Shown here one piece after another: positions 22,815-34,299 of a DNA stretch of 64,000 nucleotides; within the stretch, counting starts at the first letter, position 1; every line of letters begins with the position of its first letter. The translations under genes were made by a program, and so were the position numbers. The DNA comes from Hamiltosporidium tvaerminnensis (taxonomy: Eukaryota; Microsporidia; Dubosqiidae): contig CM061249.1 in the NCBI GenBank assembly GCA_022605425.2, positions 806,001 to 870,000 of the forward strand, written 5' to 3'. Under the pieces are notes generated by a model. It worked only from the letters and a program-made list of their open reading frames with translations. It ran no database searches and was not told the origin of the DNA.

Positions 22815-24200
22815 ATGGATGTTGGACTTATTGGACTTGGAGTAATGGGAAAAAACCTTGTATTGAATATTGCAGATCATGGATATAGTGTAGCTGTTTA
22901 TAACAGAACATACAACAAAACAATCGAATTTATAACCGAAACAAACAAAAATACTATAAAAGGATATGAAAAACTCGAGGATTTCATTTTTTCATTGAAA
23001 GAGCCTAAAATAATATTTATAATGGTTATGGCAGGTACAGCTATCGATAAAATACTAGAAGAAATATCTGGTTTTTTAGGTATAAATGCAGTTGTTATAG
23101 ATGGTGGAAATTCTCATTATTTGGATACTGAAAGAAGATGTTATAAATATTTTGGAAGATTTAACTATATTGGATGTGGAATATCAGGTGGTGAAGAGGG
23201 AGCAAGATATGGGCCGTCGTTAATGCCAGGTGGGAATAAAGAAGGATGGGTTCTAATCAAAGAACTTTTATGTGGAATTTCAGCTAAATTTAAAATCGGA
23301 GAAAATGAATTTCCTTGTTGTGAATGGATGGGGGAAGGTGGTTCAGGCCATTTCGTTAAAATGGTTCATAATGGAATCGAATATGGTGATATGGCTATTC
23401 TTTCTGAATTATATCTTATAATGAAATATTTGGGAATGGAAAATGAAAAAATGGCGGATACTTTTAAATCTTGGAATGATGAACATCAATTCTCTGGATA
23501 TTTATTGAATGTTATGGAATTGGTTTTGAAAAAGAAAGAAAAACAAGAATATATAATTAATAGTATCGAAGATAAAAGTGAACAGAAAGGAACTGGTAGA
23601 TGGTGCGTTGTAGCATCAATTGAAAATACAACACCTTCAACTTTGATGGCGGAATCAGTTTATTCCAGGTTTCTTTCAAATCAAAAAGATTTAAGAATAG
23701 ATTTTTCTAAAAAGATTGATGATTGTTTAGAAATTACGAATGATATAAATTTAAATGAAGATGATTTAAAGCGAACATTTTTTATGGCGAAAGCTGTTTC
23801 TTATGTTCAAGGATTCAATTTGCTAAGAAATGGGTCTAAAAATAACAACTGGGATTTAAATTTACCGAGTATTACAAGAATATGGAGAAATGGCTGTATA
23901 ATTCGAAGTAATTTTTTAGAAGTCATTGAAAATATTGTTCAGGAAGTTGATGAAAACTTTGAATTATCAGATATTTTTATAAACATTTGTAAGCAAAATA
24001 TTCAAAATCTAAGAAAAGTTGTTGGGTTTTCTATTTGTAAAGGGATTCCAGTTCCAGTATTAAGTGCATGTTTAGAATTTTTCGATATTTTAAATACTAA
24101 GAGGGGAGGTGGCAATATAATTCAAGCTCTGAGAGATTATTTTGGATCTCATATGGTAAGATTCTTGGGAAAAGATGAAGACGAACATGTGGAATGGTGA
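22815..24200 (+). CDS. GND1: 6-phosphogluconate dehydrogenase, decarboxylating
   Basis: The enzyme oxidises 6-phosphogluconate to ribulose 5-phosphate and CO2 with NADP, in the cytosolic oxidative pentose phosphate pathway. The 461 residues cover the whole family length (about 470-490). The Rossmann motif 'GLIGLGVMGKNL' is at 4-15 and 'YNRT' at 29-32 (NADP side). 'GGNSHY' is at 97-102 and the substrate loop 'GISGGEEGARYGPSLMPGG' at 122-140. The catalytic segment 'GHFVKMVHNGIEYGDM' (179-194) holds Lys182 and Asn186. The C-terminal 'RDYFGSH' signature is also present. The end is a few residues shorter than usual. The start is the ATG right after a CCC block. It stands alone between repeat-rich spacers and shows no frame damage. 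Confidence 0.97.
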   Translation: MDVGLIGLGVMGKNLVLNIADHGYSVAVYNRTYNKTIEFITETNKNTIKGYEKLEDFIFSLKEPKIIFIMVMAGTAIDKILEEISGFLGINAVVIDGGNSHYLDTERRCYKYFGRFNYIGCGISGGEEGARYGPSLMPGGNKEGWVLIKELLCGISAKFKIGENEFPCCEWMGEGGSGHFVKMVHNGIEYGDMAILSELYLIMKYLGMENEKMADTFKSWNDEHQFSGYLLNVMELVLKKKEKQEYIINSIEDKSEQKGTGRWCVVASIENTTPSTLMAESVYSRFLSNQKDLRIDFSKKIDDCLEITNDINLNEDDLKRTFFMAKAVSYVQGFNLLRNGSKNNNWDLNLPSITRIWRNGCIIRSNFLEVIENIVQEVDENFELSDIFINICKQNIQNLRKVVGFSICKGIPVPVLSACLEFFDILNTKRGGGNIIQALRDYFGSHMVRFLGKDEDEHVEW

Positions 24201-26400
24201 AATAAAAGTCTTTTGTTTTACATTTATACAAATATTTTAATTTTCTTGATTTTAATGGATTTTTTAATTTAGAAAATCGTATTTAAAAATTATGAAAATT
24301 TATACAACTTAGTGATATAAAAAAATCGAAACTAATATTCGTTCGATTATAATCCTCGAATGTCTATTTATTAAAAATTTCAAAAAAAACTGGAAAAAGT
24401 CTAGAAATTTTTTCATATGCAACCAAAGAATATTGGTTTTACATATAGGATTTACACAATAATTTTGGCGTAAGAAAGTAAATTATATAAAAAACATTAA
24501 AAATATGTGTAAAAAAATATAAATTTAATTATATACTTGCATAAAAACTTCAGACTTTTTCACATTTAAGATCGAATTGTATTGCCTTTTTTGCGTTGAT
24601 CTAATTTTAAATATCCAAATATATCAAAAATTATATTTTTTTAATGTATTCCCATATATAAATTTATTTTAATGAATATTTATTAGAATCCCGCTATTTC
24701 GTCATAATATCAGTCAAAAATCGAAGCCATTTATTATAAACAAACTCGGCTTTAATACTTCATTTCTATTTTATTTTTGATATAATTTTAGGTGATTTTT
24801 AGTTATATTTTACTTTAAAGTGACAGTATCTCATATATACACCTAATATTACTTAGATATCAATTGAGTCATGTTCACGAATAAAATAAATAAATTTATA
24901 AGTTTCGGTTTTTCAAAAATTTCTGGTTTTGCAGACCTTTTTTTTCTCAATTTGAATACATAATTCCCATAAAATCCGATAGCTTTCGATAGCTGATTAA
25001 ATCAATTTAAAAATCTAATTGTATATGGAAGCACTCTCAAAAAGGATTTGATTTTAAGATTAAAATTCAATTTCGATATTTTGTCGTATTTTACTTATTT
25101 TCTACAATTTTAATTCATATATTGAATCTACTGATAAATATAAACAGAGTCGAAACTTTAATTGTACAAAAAAACTATATTTCAAAAAATACTAAAGAAA
25201 ACTCGGCGTAAAATAGAAAAAATTTGTTTTTTTTAAAAAGTCGTTCCCTAAATTTTAATATAGCTATTCTTTGAACTAATAAGTATGTTACCATATATAT
25301 GTTTTACATTTGGCACTAGAACATTTTTCGAAATAATTTTACTTTTTCGATCGATTTTGTCTTAGAATCAGCAATGAAAATATTTAATTTTTGCCTTCAA
25401 AATACATAGGGTTTATATTCGGAATACAGGAGAAAAACATGATTTATATCAAAGATCCTTAAAAAATCAATTTCAAAAATCTATTCAGTGGAATACAATA
25501 TGGGATGTTACTATCATGTTTAAAATTAAATTTAAATCATTACACAATTTATTCATCAATTTTAAAATTTATGGATAACGAAAAATAATTTAAACGTATC
25601 AGAATATAATAAATCCATGAAGAAATCTAGTTTCTCATATTATATTTATCTTCTTCTCATACTGAAATATCTCAAAACCACTTGTTCTTTTATATTTCCG
25701 GTTGGCATACACCGTATTATGTAGAATTCAAATGGTCCTCTACTATCAAGCATTTGTATTAACATCTGCTTTTATAGAAGGTACATTGAGGCACATCCTC
25801 GGGCACATACTGTAAACACTTCTAACGGAACTATTCTTTGTATAATAAAGTTCATTATCAAAAATGCTTTATAAGGCAAACCCTTTGAAAAAATATCACC
25901 GAATTACCCCCTGTTGCTTTTTATCCTAGTCACACATTAAAAATGCCTTCACGATTAGAATGGCAATCTTTTTACTAAAAATTTTCTTTCGCCTAAAAAA
26001 ATATTTTCGATATTTCTATTTTGAAAATAGCAAAGATCAGAGTTCATCCATATTAAATTTTAGAGTATTGTTCTTATTTTTAGTATATATTGATAATTTT
26101 GAAATATCTAAAATCTGGAAATGCCAATTTATGTAATTTATGCTGTGAGGAGAATATATTTTTAGCAAAGTAAACATTTTTTCTTTGTATTCGAGTCAAG
26201 ATTATCCTATAATATGGAAGTGCAAAGTTCTTAAGGTAGGAAATCATATGCATTTGGTTCGGATAAAGATGCTTAGATATTCGATTATAATTCCTATGGC
26301 ATCCAATAAGAGTAAATATGTCCCAAATTACTAACAGCACAATATTATGTTGATATTATATCTACTATTAAATTATATACTTATTTTTTCAAATAATAAA
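24201..26400. other. Gene-free spacer
   Basis: This is AT-rich sequence. A less AT-rich patch at about 25670-25960 looks like worn coding or transposon sequence but cannot be assigned. The minus-strand frame at 26080-26340 has no recognisable domain and is not called. Confidence 0.4.
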
Positions 26401-27075
26401 AGTGGAGGGAGGATAACCACATAAAAAACTTTCTGCTTGGCAATGAGTGTGTGAAACTGGTGTGAGGTCATTGTTTGGATTTTTGGTGGAAATAAAACCA
26501 CACTACATCTTCGGTTGTTCTTTGGGAGTCGTTATGAGGAGAAGAGGTCTAAGAAATGGAGAAACTTTTTCTACAAATTTATTTGTAGTTTTTTATGTAA
26601 CCAGATTGCAGACCGCAGCTGAACATGTAGGTAATTGCCATGTAAAAGCATGGAAACCTAGCCTTGCTCACTCGGGTTAGAAGACTTAGCGCCTGGGAGA
26701 TATAAAATAAAAACTATTAAAAGCCGGGAGAGCTAAGTAGCAGGTTATACCTGTTGGTATGGCATTGCACTGTCTAGGTGGACCCCATGTAAATCTCTGA
26801 AATATATCTTAGCTAGAAGTTTATTGGGTTCAGAAAGTGTAGAGTAAGTGGGAATGCTGCATAGTCTTGGGGGAGCCCAGGGGGGGCTTCGGCCTTCGAT
26901 CACACTCCATGCAACGGACATTAACGAACTCCGGGCAACTGCCTCGCCTAGAAATTAGGTTCTACACACCTGGTAGATGAAAGGCTTTGAGACGTGGATG
27001 GGGTTCGGTTGGTGGATTGTTAACCTGACTGGTATGTTAAACAATACTGCCCTTTTAAAGTTACTTTTAAATAAA
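26401..27075 (+). repeat. RepA copy 5
   Basis: This RepA copy of about 675 bp runs from 'gtggagggaggataaccac' to about 'acttttaaataaaatga'. Its core is the least degraded: 'accgcagctgaacatgtagg', 'gcatggaaacctagccttgc', 'ctcactcgggttagaag', 'gtctaggtggacccc', 'gggcaactgcctcgcc'. The last 80 bases diverge from copies 3 and 4. Confidence 0.85.
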
Positions 27076-27555
27076 ATGAGTTTAAATTTTCAAATAATAA
27101 AATACATGAGAAAGGCATATGAATTAAGCAATTCTCTTTAAAATATTATATACTTTTTTTCATAGATTTATCTGCCAGCAATTTATTTTTCAAATAGCAT
27201 TTATATTATAGTTTTAATTAAAGACAGTATAAGGACAGTCTAAATTATTTTTGATAATTTGCATACATAGTAACTCTAGAATATTACATTTTTGAAAAAA
27301 TATGTTAATTTTATATTCCAATTAAGTATACTAACGAATAGTTACTTGTTTAATGTATAGGTTATACATGATTTGCGATCAACATACAATGTTAGTTGTG
27401 TTCTTCACACGTTTAACTTTTTTGCAAACTTTTTATTTCATTTTTGACTTTTCGGTTTCTGCCATTGATTTATTTGTTTAAATACTTGAATTTTTTGTGG
27501 TTATTTTGCGAGTCTTTCAATAACAATTGTTCTATATTGTACCTTCTATAGATAA

Positions 27556-28262
27556 ATGGTATAATAAGAATAACCACACTAAAACCATATGCTTGGCAAT
27601 TACTGAGTGAAATTAGTGCGAAATTCTCTGTTTGAATTTTTAGTTGGAAAAAAACCAATTGAATTTTCAAGTGCTTTTTAGGACAGTATATAAAGTCTAA
27701 AGGATAAAAAAAGTTAAATCCTTTCTTCAAAATAGGTCGTCGTTGTTTTATCTAACTAGATTAGATACTATGGCCGGCTATATAAGTAAATACAATGTAA
27801 AAGCCGAAAATATGATCTTTCTCTCTCGAGTGTGAGAACTCAGGGAATGTAGATTTATAAAACATGCCATATAGAAAGAAAAAAAATCTAAGAGCGAGTG
27901 CTTTTTAGAGTATAAAATTGCAACATCTAGATGTATCTCATGTAATTTATAAAAATATATTTTAGTTGATAGTCTATTTTGTTCAAAAGACGCATAGCAA
28001 ACGAGAATGCTTACTTTTATGAAATAGCAAGGTGGTTTATAAGTGAGATTCCACATCAAGCAACATAAATTGATAGAATTTAGAGAGCCTAGCTCTGACC
28101 ATTAAAAAAGTTTCATACGTTTTGCAGATGAATGATTTCGGATATAACTATCTAAAGGATACAGATAGATAACAGGTAAACGGGTATTCCTCTAAAACCT
28201 ACAATACATTGATGCATTGAACCAATATAACACACAAACTTTTAAAGATGATAAAATATTTA
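27556..28262 (+). repeat. RepA copy 6 (degenerate)
   Basis: This old copy of about 700 bp starts 'aataaccacactaaaaccat..gcttggcaattactgagtg' and keeps blocks such as 'tctaactagatta', 'acatctagatgtatctcatg' and 'aatataacacacaaac'. It lies only about 480 bp beyond copy 5 in the same orientation. Short minus-strand frames inside it are not called. Confidence 0.65.
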
Positions 28263-28537
28263 TTAACTTATATTCTGTACATAGAAAATATTTTTATGTT
28301 GGAACTGCATCAAAAAATCTTATTCTATTTAAAAGCATGAAAGTTATTTTTTAGATTGAATTTACAAATTGTATAATATTTGACGTCGATGACATCAAAA
28401 AATATAAATATAAACTATAAGAATTGATACTCGGGTTTTTAATGGAAATCAAATTTAGAAATTTTAATTTATAAATGTCACATACGCTTCTGAAATGGTC
28501 AAAACATATTATTACTTTACACATTCACAAATTCCTA

Positions 28538-30881
28538 TCAGAATCTTAATTCCTTCATATAATATTTGTATAGAATATTAATATTTATTTGTAACTTAAT
28601 TTTGCTTTTAGAAAGTAGTTTCAATGAAAATATATATATCAAACAATCCTTTTCTGTAAGTAAATTAGAACCATGAATTTTCAACGACAATTTGATTAAA
28701 TTTTTAAAATTTCTTAAATAACTAAGATCTATCATGTTTATTTCAACATCACGCAAGTTTAATATTTTTGAAGAATTTATAAATGCACAGTCAGATCCTA
28801 ATCTAAAAAAAACCAAAATTAGAAAACTTACATCTTGTCAGATTAAGATCTTCTAAAACTTCAAAATTTTTTATTATATTCAGATCGTTTAGAATTAAAT
28901 TACAATGCAACAGCGACATTATATTTAATCTTATATTGCACATCGAAGATAATTTTGTTAAAAAACCCAATTTATTTTCACAGTAAGACAATTCAAATTT
29001 TTCTAGGAAATCAAGCTTGCTTAAGATGTCTAATTTGTCTATTATTACTATATTAGTGCTATAAAAAGCCAAAAATTTAAGATATTTAGGCTTTGAATTG
29101 AACAAATGCAAATCCGTGATCGATTCAAAAACACAAGATTCGAATATTAACGCTTCTAAACTTTCTAAATTAAATATTTCAATCAAACATTTTTCTCCGA
29201 TATTCATATTATGAAGACAAATTTACTTTAATATTTTGTATGAATCCCATAAAACAATTTCTAAATTTCTCTTCTCTGAAAAATCGTTTTCAATATGCAA
29301 AGTTTTTAATCGTTGCTTTTTTAAGAGAATATCGTTAAATTTAGTACTTAAATGGCTCTGTTGAATGGTTAATTCTTCCAATTCATTTAAGTTTTCTATT
29401 GCCCTCAAGAAACAGTATTCCGTTTTTTCATTCATTTTATAGTTTTGCAGTTTTAGAGTTCGCAAGAATTTAAAATAAAATAAAGAATCGCAAAACTCTT
29501 TTGGTTTTTTCAAAGAATAGAATGAAATTTCTAAGTGCAAAGTATATTGAACAATACTAAACTTACTAAACCCATAAAAAAATGATTGTTCTGATGCTAT
29601 ACTATTGAAGGAAAGTATAAGATTAGATAAACTCACTTTACAAAATAACTTACACCACCAAATGGAATTTATTTTTACATTTACAAATGCAATGTATTCC
29701 AACTTTTCAATTGAATCAAGATATCGATCGAGGAAAAGTGTGGTTTCAAATATTTCAACATTGTAAAACACCAATCCTCTAAGTTTTTTTTTCTCCAAAA
29801 ATGTCCTAAGAAGACTTGATGAGATGTTTAAACGTTCAAATCGTAAAAATTCTATATCATTTCTACATACAATACCAAGATTCATTAAAAAATTAGATGA
29901 AGAATATCCTTTAAAATTATAAAGAGTTATAGATTTGAATATTGGACGCGAAAAAAGGCGACATGTAAATTCTATACTCAGGATATTTTGTATAGAGCCA
30001 TCTAGTATTAAGGATTTCAAATTTATTTCATTTAATAGAATTTGAAAGAAATTAAAAATGATCTGATCTCGTAGCAATTTTTCAAAGTGTAATAATACTC
30101 TACTGCTATCAATAGAAATATTTTTATAGGGAATATGTTTATCAAAATATACAAAATCATAATATCTCCTAGTATTTTTTATTAAAATTAGATTGCCATC
30201 GCGAAATATATTATTTATTATCCACATAGTTAAAAGGCCTGAAATAAAAGATTTCGTAATATAGAAATCCATTTTTGACCAAAAATTTAAATCCATTAGT
30301 CCTTGTATATATGTACAATTTTTCTTCAAAAAACTTTTGTTAGGAGATAAAAATATTTTAAAAATTAAAGCTTGAATGAATTTACTCATATTTTTGTTAT
30401 TTATAGCTTTTAAATATTTAAACCCAATCAATATAGTTTTTATATCAATATGGTTTACTTCATCAGGTATTTCTGTAATGTCCTTAGTTGATTTTAAAAA
30501 ATATAATAAATCAAAATTACATTCGATTTTTCCATTTGGTCTATCAGATATAGATAGATTCAAGATATTATTAAGGCTTTCAAAATTGATAAAATGGTCT
30601 TTTTCGTATGCAAAAATTTTAGTGTTTTTTTCGTCTAAAATCGGTACGCTATTTAGTAAATCAAGCTTGAAATCTTCATTATTTGCTCCCAAATACGTTT
30701 TTGGTTGCCTTTTCATGTCAAGAAATATAATTTTGGAGTTTTCCTATTGTTCAAACCTATAAACGTATTTATATGATGCTATTGTATCCAATAAACAAAG
30801 GATGTACCCAAATAGAACCGAATTATTCACAAATGTATTTCCAGAAAATCTTTTCTTATATCGTGTAGTAAAATTGTTCAT
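28538..30881 (-). pseudogene. LRR-family protein, copy 1 (two stops, one frameshift)
   Basis: This is a paralogue of the intact LRR gene at 34300-36654. The reading begins at ATG 30881 ('MNNFTTRYKKRF', matching 'MNFFSTRYKKRL' of the intact copy). It meets an in-frame TAG at 30744-30746, then runs open for about 500 residues to an in-frame TAA at 29223-29225. It continues in the same frame to about 28815, where a T8 run breaks the frame. A one-base shift restores 'FRLGSDCAFINSSKILNLR', matching the intact copy. The order of regions is conserved: N-terminal hydrophobic segment, a globular 'EIPDEVN.IDIKTIL' region, and leucine-rich repeats to the C-terminus. Three independent lesions argue for a true pseudogene, unless homopolymer errors explain the last one. 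Confidence 0.85.
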
Positions 30882-33800
30882 CCATTATGTAATTTGCAAA
30901 AACCAAGTAGTTTTTTTATATTTATAATAACAAAAATCAGTAGAATATTCTTATCATTCTTTAGATGAAAATTAAATGATTTAATATATTCTTATCCTGA
31001 GGAAATTTTGGTAAATTTGTTTCAATATTTCTTTTTACAGACTTCTAATATAAAAATATTTTTTATTTATCTATTTAATTAAAAAATATTAAATATTAAA
31101 AAACGAATAAAATAGAAAGAGAATTAGAAACAAGAAAAATACCTTCCAAATTAAAAACCCAAGATTTTATTAAATAATTAATAAATAAAAACAAATTTTA
31201 CAACTCTTTTATTGTAATATATATTTATTTGGAAGTACGAAAAATACTTATAAATTACAAAAATATCGGGTATAATGCTTAAATCCCCTATAAATCTAAC
31301 TGTCTGTAAATTATTAATTCGAATCTTCGAGATTACACAAATTTTTAGATCAGGCAATTTCTATTAATTTACATTATTCCTATTTCATTTTACTTGCCAC
31401 CTTTAATTTGTTTCTTCTTTTATTTTTTCGTAATATATCATGAGCTAGAGATGCAATTAAATATTCGCTGTCTTTTTATGTACTTTATTTTTTGTTATCG
31501 AATGTTTGTGCTATGATACACTTCTTCTGCAACAGCAAACCTTATATGCAGTATCTTTTCATATAAAGAAAACCTGCTCCTCTCACCTTCAAATTCGCTT
31601 CAAATATTTTCTTAGTCAAAAAATGGTTTAATTTGTCTTTTTGTATTATTAAGAAATAAAGTTCTATTTTTATATATAACAATATATGTATGTTCTCTGT
31701 GAATTAGACTGTCAATATAGGGATTTATCCTATGTATGACGGTATATTACTAACTGGTTTAATTAGGAAATTTGTTTTAAAATGTGCTAATTTACAATGT
31801 AGTGATTTAAAGAGTGTTAAGATAAGAAATATAGGTCAAAGGGTGATGTTTATATGGAGGTTAAACGATATTAATATACATAAAAATAAAGAAAATGGTA
31901 TAGTAGGTTAAATATTTTTGTAACATATAAGTTTTACTGAGGCGGTTTTGTTTTTTATCATCTTGAATATAGATAAGGTGTGTTTTGTAAAACTAAAAAT
32001 GAGCACGCAGAAGCAGATTTGTCCCCTTAAAAAACCTTGAAATGTATCCTTTGTACTATAAGCCAATAGTTTATTTAAAAGAACACCTCATTAATCTGAA
32101 GCCTAAACGCTTTCCATGTGATTTATATTCGAAGGTTTCAACATCGTTGAGAGAGTAAGCAATTTGAACAAATCTAAAAAAAAGGTTGAATATTAGTCAG
32201 GCTGTATACATTTGTTCAAACAAGAAGAGTTGGTTCACTTGATACGTGATTAGTATACAAGGCTAAACCGAAAAGGTTTAAGGAACTTAGAAGTAAATAT
32301 TGAAGTATGAGTAAATATAAAGAAGTGCCGTAAATTTATCTATGTTGACAATATTCGATAAGACACGACGTCTTTTGCTGTATGATACTTTTAAATCTCA
32401 AAAAACACCCTGTTATTCCCAAAAATATCCTCTCGTGTTTTCCTTCTAATTCGAAAGCTATGCTAAATATAAAATGGCTATATGAGTAAGCACATTCGAC
32501 TTTATTTGCGAGAGATGGATCTTGACTTGTATTCTCCAATAATGTATAAAATAATTTTTGTTTTTTAAAAAAATATATGTCTATAAATTAATAACATAAA
32601 ATTGATAAAAATTGTTCTATTTGGACAAAATTACTCAACAAATAAATCATATAATGCGAAATAAACGAAACATATTTCGATATAAAACTTAGGTACATTG
32701 TCGAAAACAACATCCGAAATTTTCACAAAATAATGCATTTTATATTGTAAACTCATGTAAGTAATTATAAATAAAAGTGGCGTGTTGAGCTTTATAAATT
32801 TCCGGAATTACAAGGCAAATTTTTTTTACATCATTTTAGCAAATTAAATATCACAGAATAAAATATCTTCTACAAATATATACTCTGAGATTACGATATA
32901 TCATTATATGATGATGAATAGCATATTCCAGGTCTTAAATCGCCTTTAAAGATGAACCAAGAAGACTTGAACATGAATATCATAAAGATTCCGAAAAATG
33001 CAAATTTTTCACACATTTCAGCTTATTATATAAAAGAAGACACAATGAGTAAAAAAACAAATTTGAAGTGTTTTATCGTACTTAGCACGACACAATTGGA
33101 AAGCGACTATTTTTGCGCAGAGAACTTATTTTTAGTCTGCTGCTTTTCTATAGCCCAAATAGTCCTCTCATGTTAAAGGCCGGCTATAAACTGCATGCAT
33201 ATATCAAATTATGGCTTTATGGCAAAATATAAAAAAATCGACTCGAAAACCTATATCGCATTTAACAAGAAAATATTACCCAATCAACGTTTTGCAGAAC
33301 ATTTCCATATTTGGAATCAGGAGATTACAATTATATTTGCTACACAACATATCCAACACCAGCAAACCTTTGATATATTCCAAACTCAAAGGCGATTTGA
33401 TTGGAAACAATTTTCTAAATATTACTTAAATTAAAAAAATCATTGGTGCATGTGAAGAACAATATTGTGCACTGCCCGCGATTCTATGAATTCTTCTAAT
33501 TTCAACAGTTTAAATTATATGCTATGCAAAGCTTCAACATATAAGTCAATCCATACCGTAATGAATCGACACGAAATTTGCAATTGGCTAATTTCATTTT
33601 CGAATTCAAGTTTTAGTTAGATTCTAATCGCACGTCTTGATATTGCAAATGAATGCCTATCATTCGTCTCTGAATCACCTATCCATCACAACTTTATAAG
33701 GATGCGAGAATTTTGGTAAAATTATGAAAAATGGCATTCAATCTAAAATTTTAAAAAGTAAATACAAAGGAGAAGATAAATTCTTACTTTGTATTTTTAG

Positions 33801-34299
33801 GTTACAGATATGCCGCTTTAATCTTAATATTTCGGTTTATGGGGCGATTATTTTACGATTAGCCTAAAAAAACGTTGCAAATGAGTAAAATATAATCAGA
33901 GAATCACTGCTGCACATATGACTACCTATATGTGGCCACTTTGTGCGAACGAAGGCCTTCTAATTTTTCATGTACATACGAGACGAAAAAACAGAAAATA
34001 ATATATATTAGAAAGCATACCAAACGAATCATATAAAATATAAAAAGTTCTAAGCATATTTTTTTTAATTTATAGGTTTTTGAATTTCTTGTTTTTTTTG
34101 AAATCGGCGAAGTATGTGGCGGCTACTCGGTTATAAAATCGAAAAAAGCATGCATTAAAGTATAAATTTTAACATCAAGATAAAAATAGGTAATTTTAAT
34201 TAAGTGGTACACATAAAAATTCGGCATACATTTACCTCGTTCTAATTCAGCGGCTAAATATTTTTATAATACCATATGAACATTAGGCGATTCAACTAA
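30882..34299. other. Spacer between LRR copies 1 and 2
   Basis: 3.4 kb without a convincing gene. A few short frames (32336-32539 minus, 32952-33434 plus) have unremarkable composition, and two of them overlap in different plus frames. Patches that are less AT-rich than the rest (31500-31620, 32330-32530) may be remnants of mobile-element coding sequence, but I cannot assign them. Confidence 0.35.

Noticed and set aside
20066-28262. Match of RepA copy 4 ('aagctaagcag', about 21126-21136) to box A of 5S rRNA, suggesting a 5S-derived SINE
   Set aside because: The other copies differ in this block, the spacing to a box C-like 'ggtgga' is wrong, and the block lies in the middle of a 700-bp element. 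Coincidence is more likely.
31440-32540. Two minus-strand stretches with loosely similar 'F-E-x-E-G' peptides
   Set aside because: The similarity is too short and gapped to call a shared transposon.
33195-33434. Two overlapping plus-strand frames of 79 and 72 residues
   Set aside because: They overlap in different phases, have no recognisable domain, and at most one could be real. Composition is compatible with chance.
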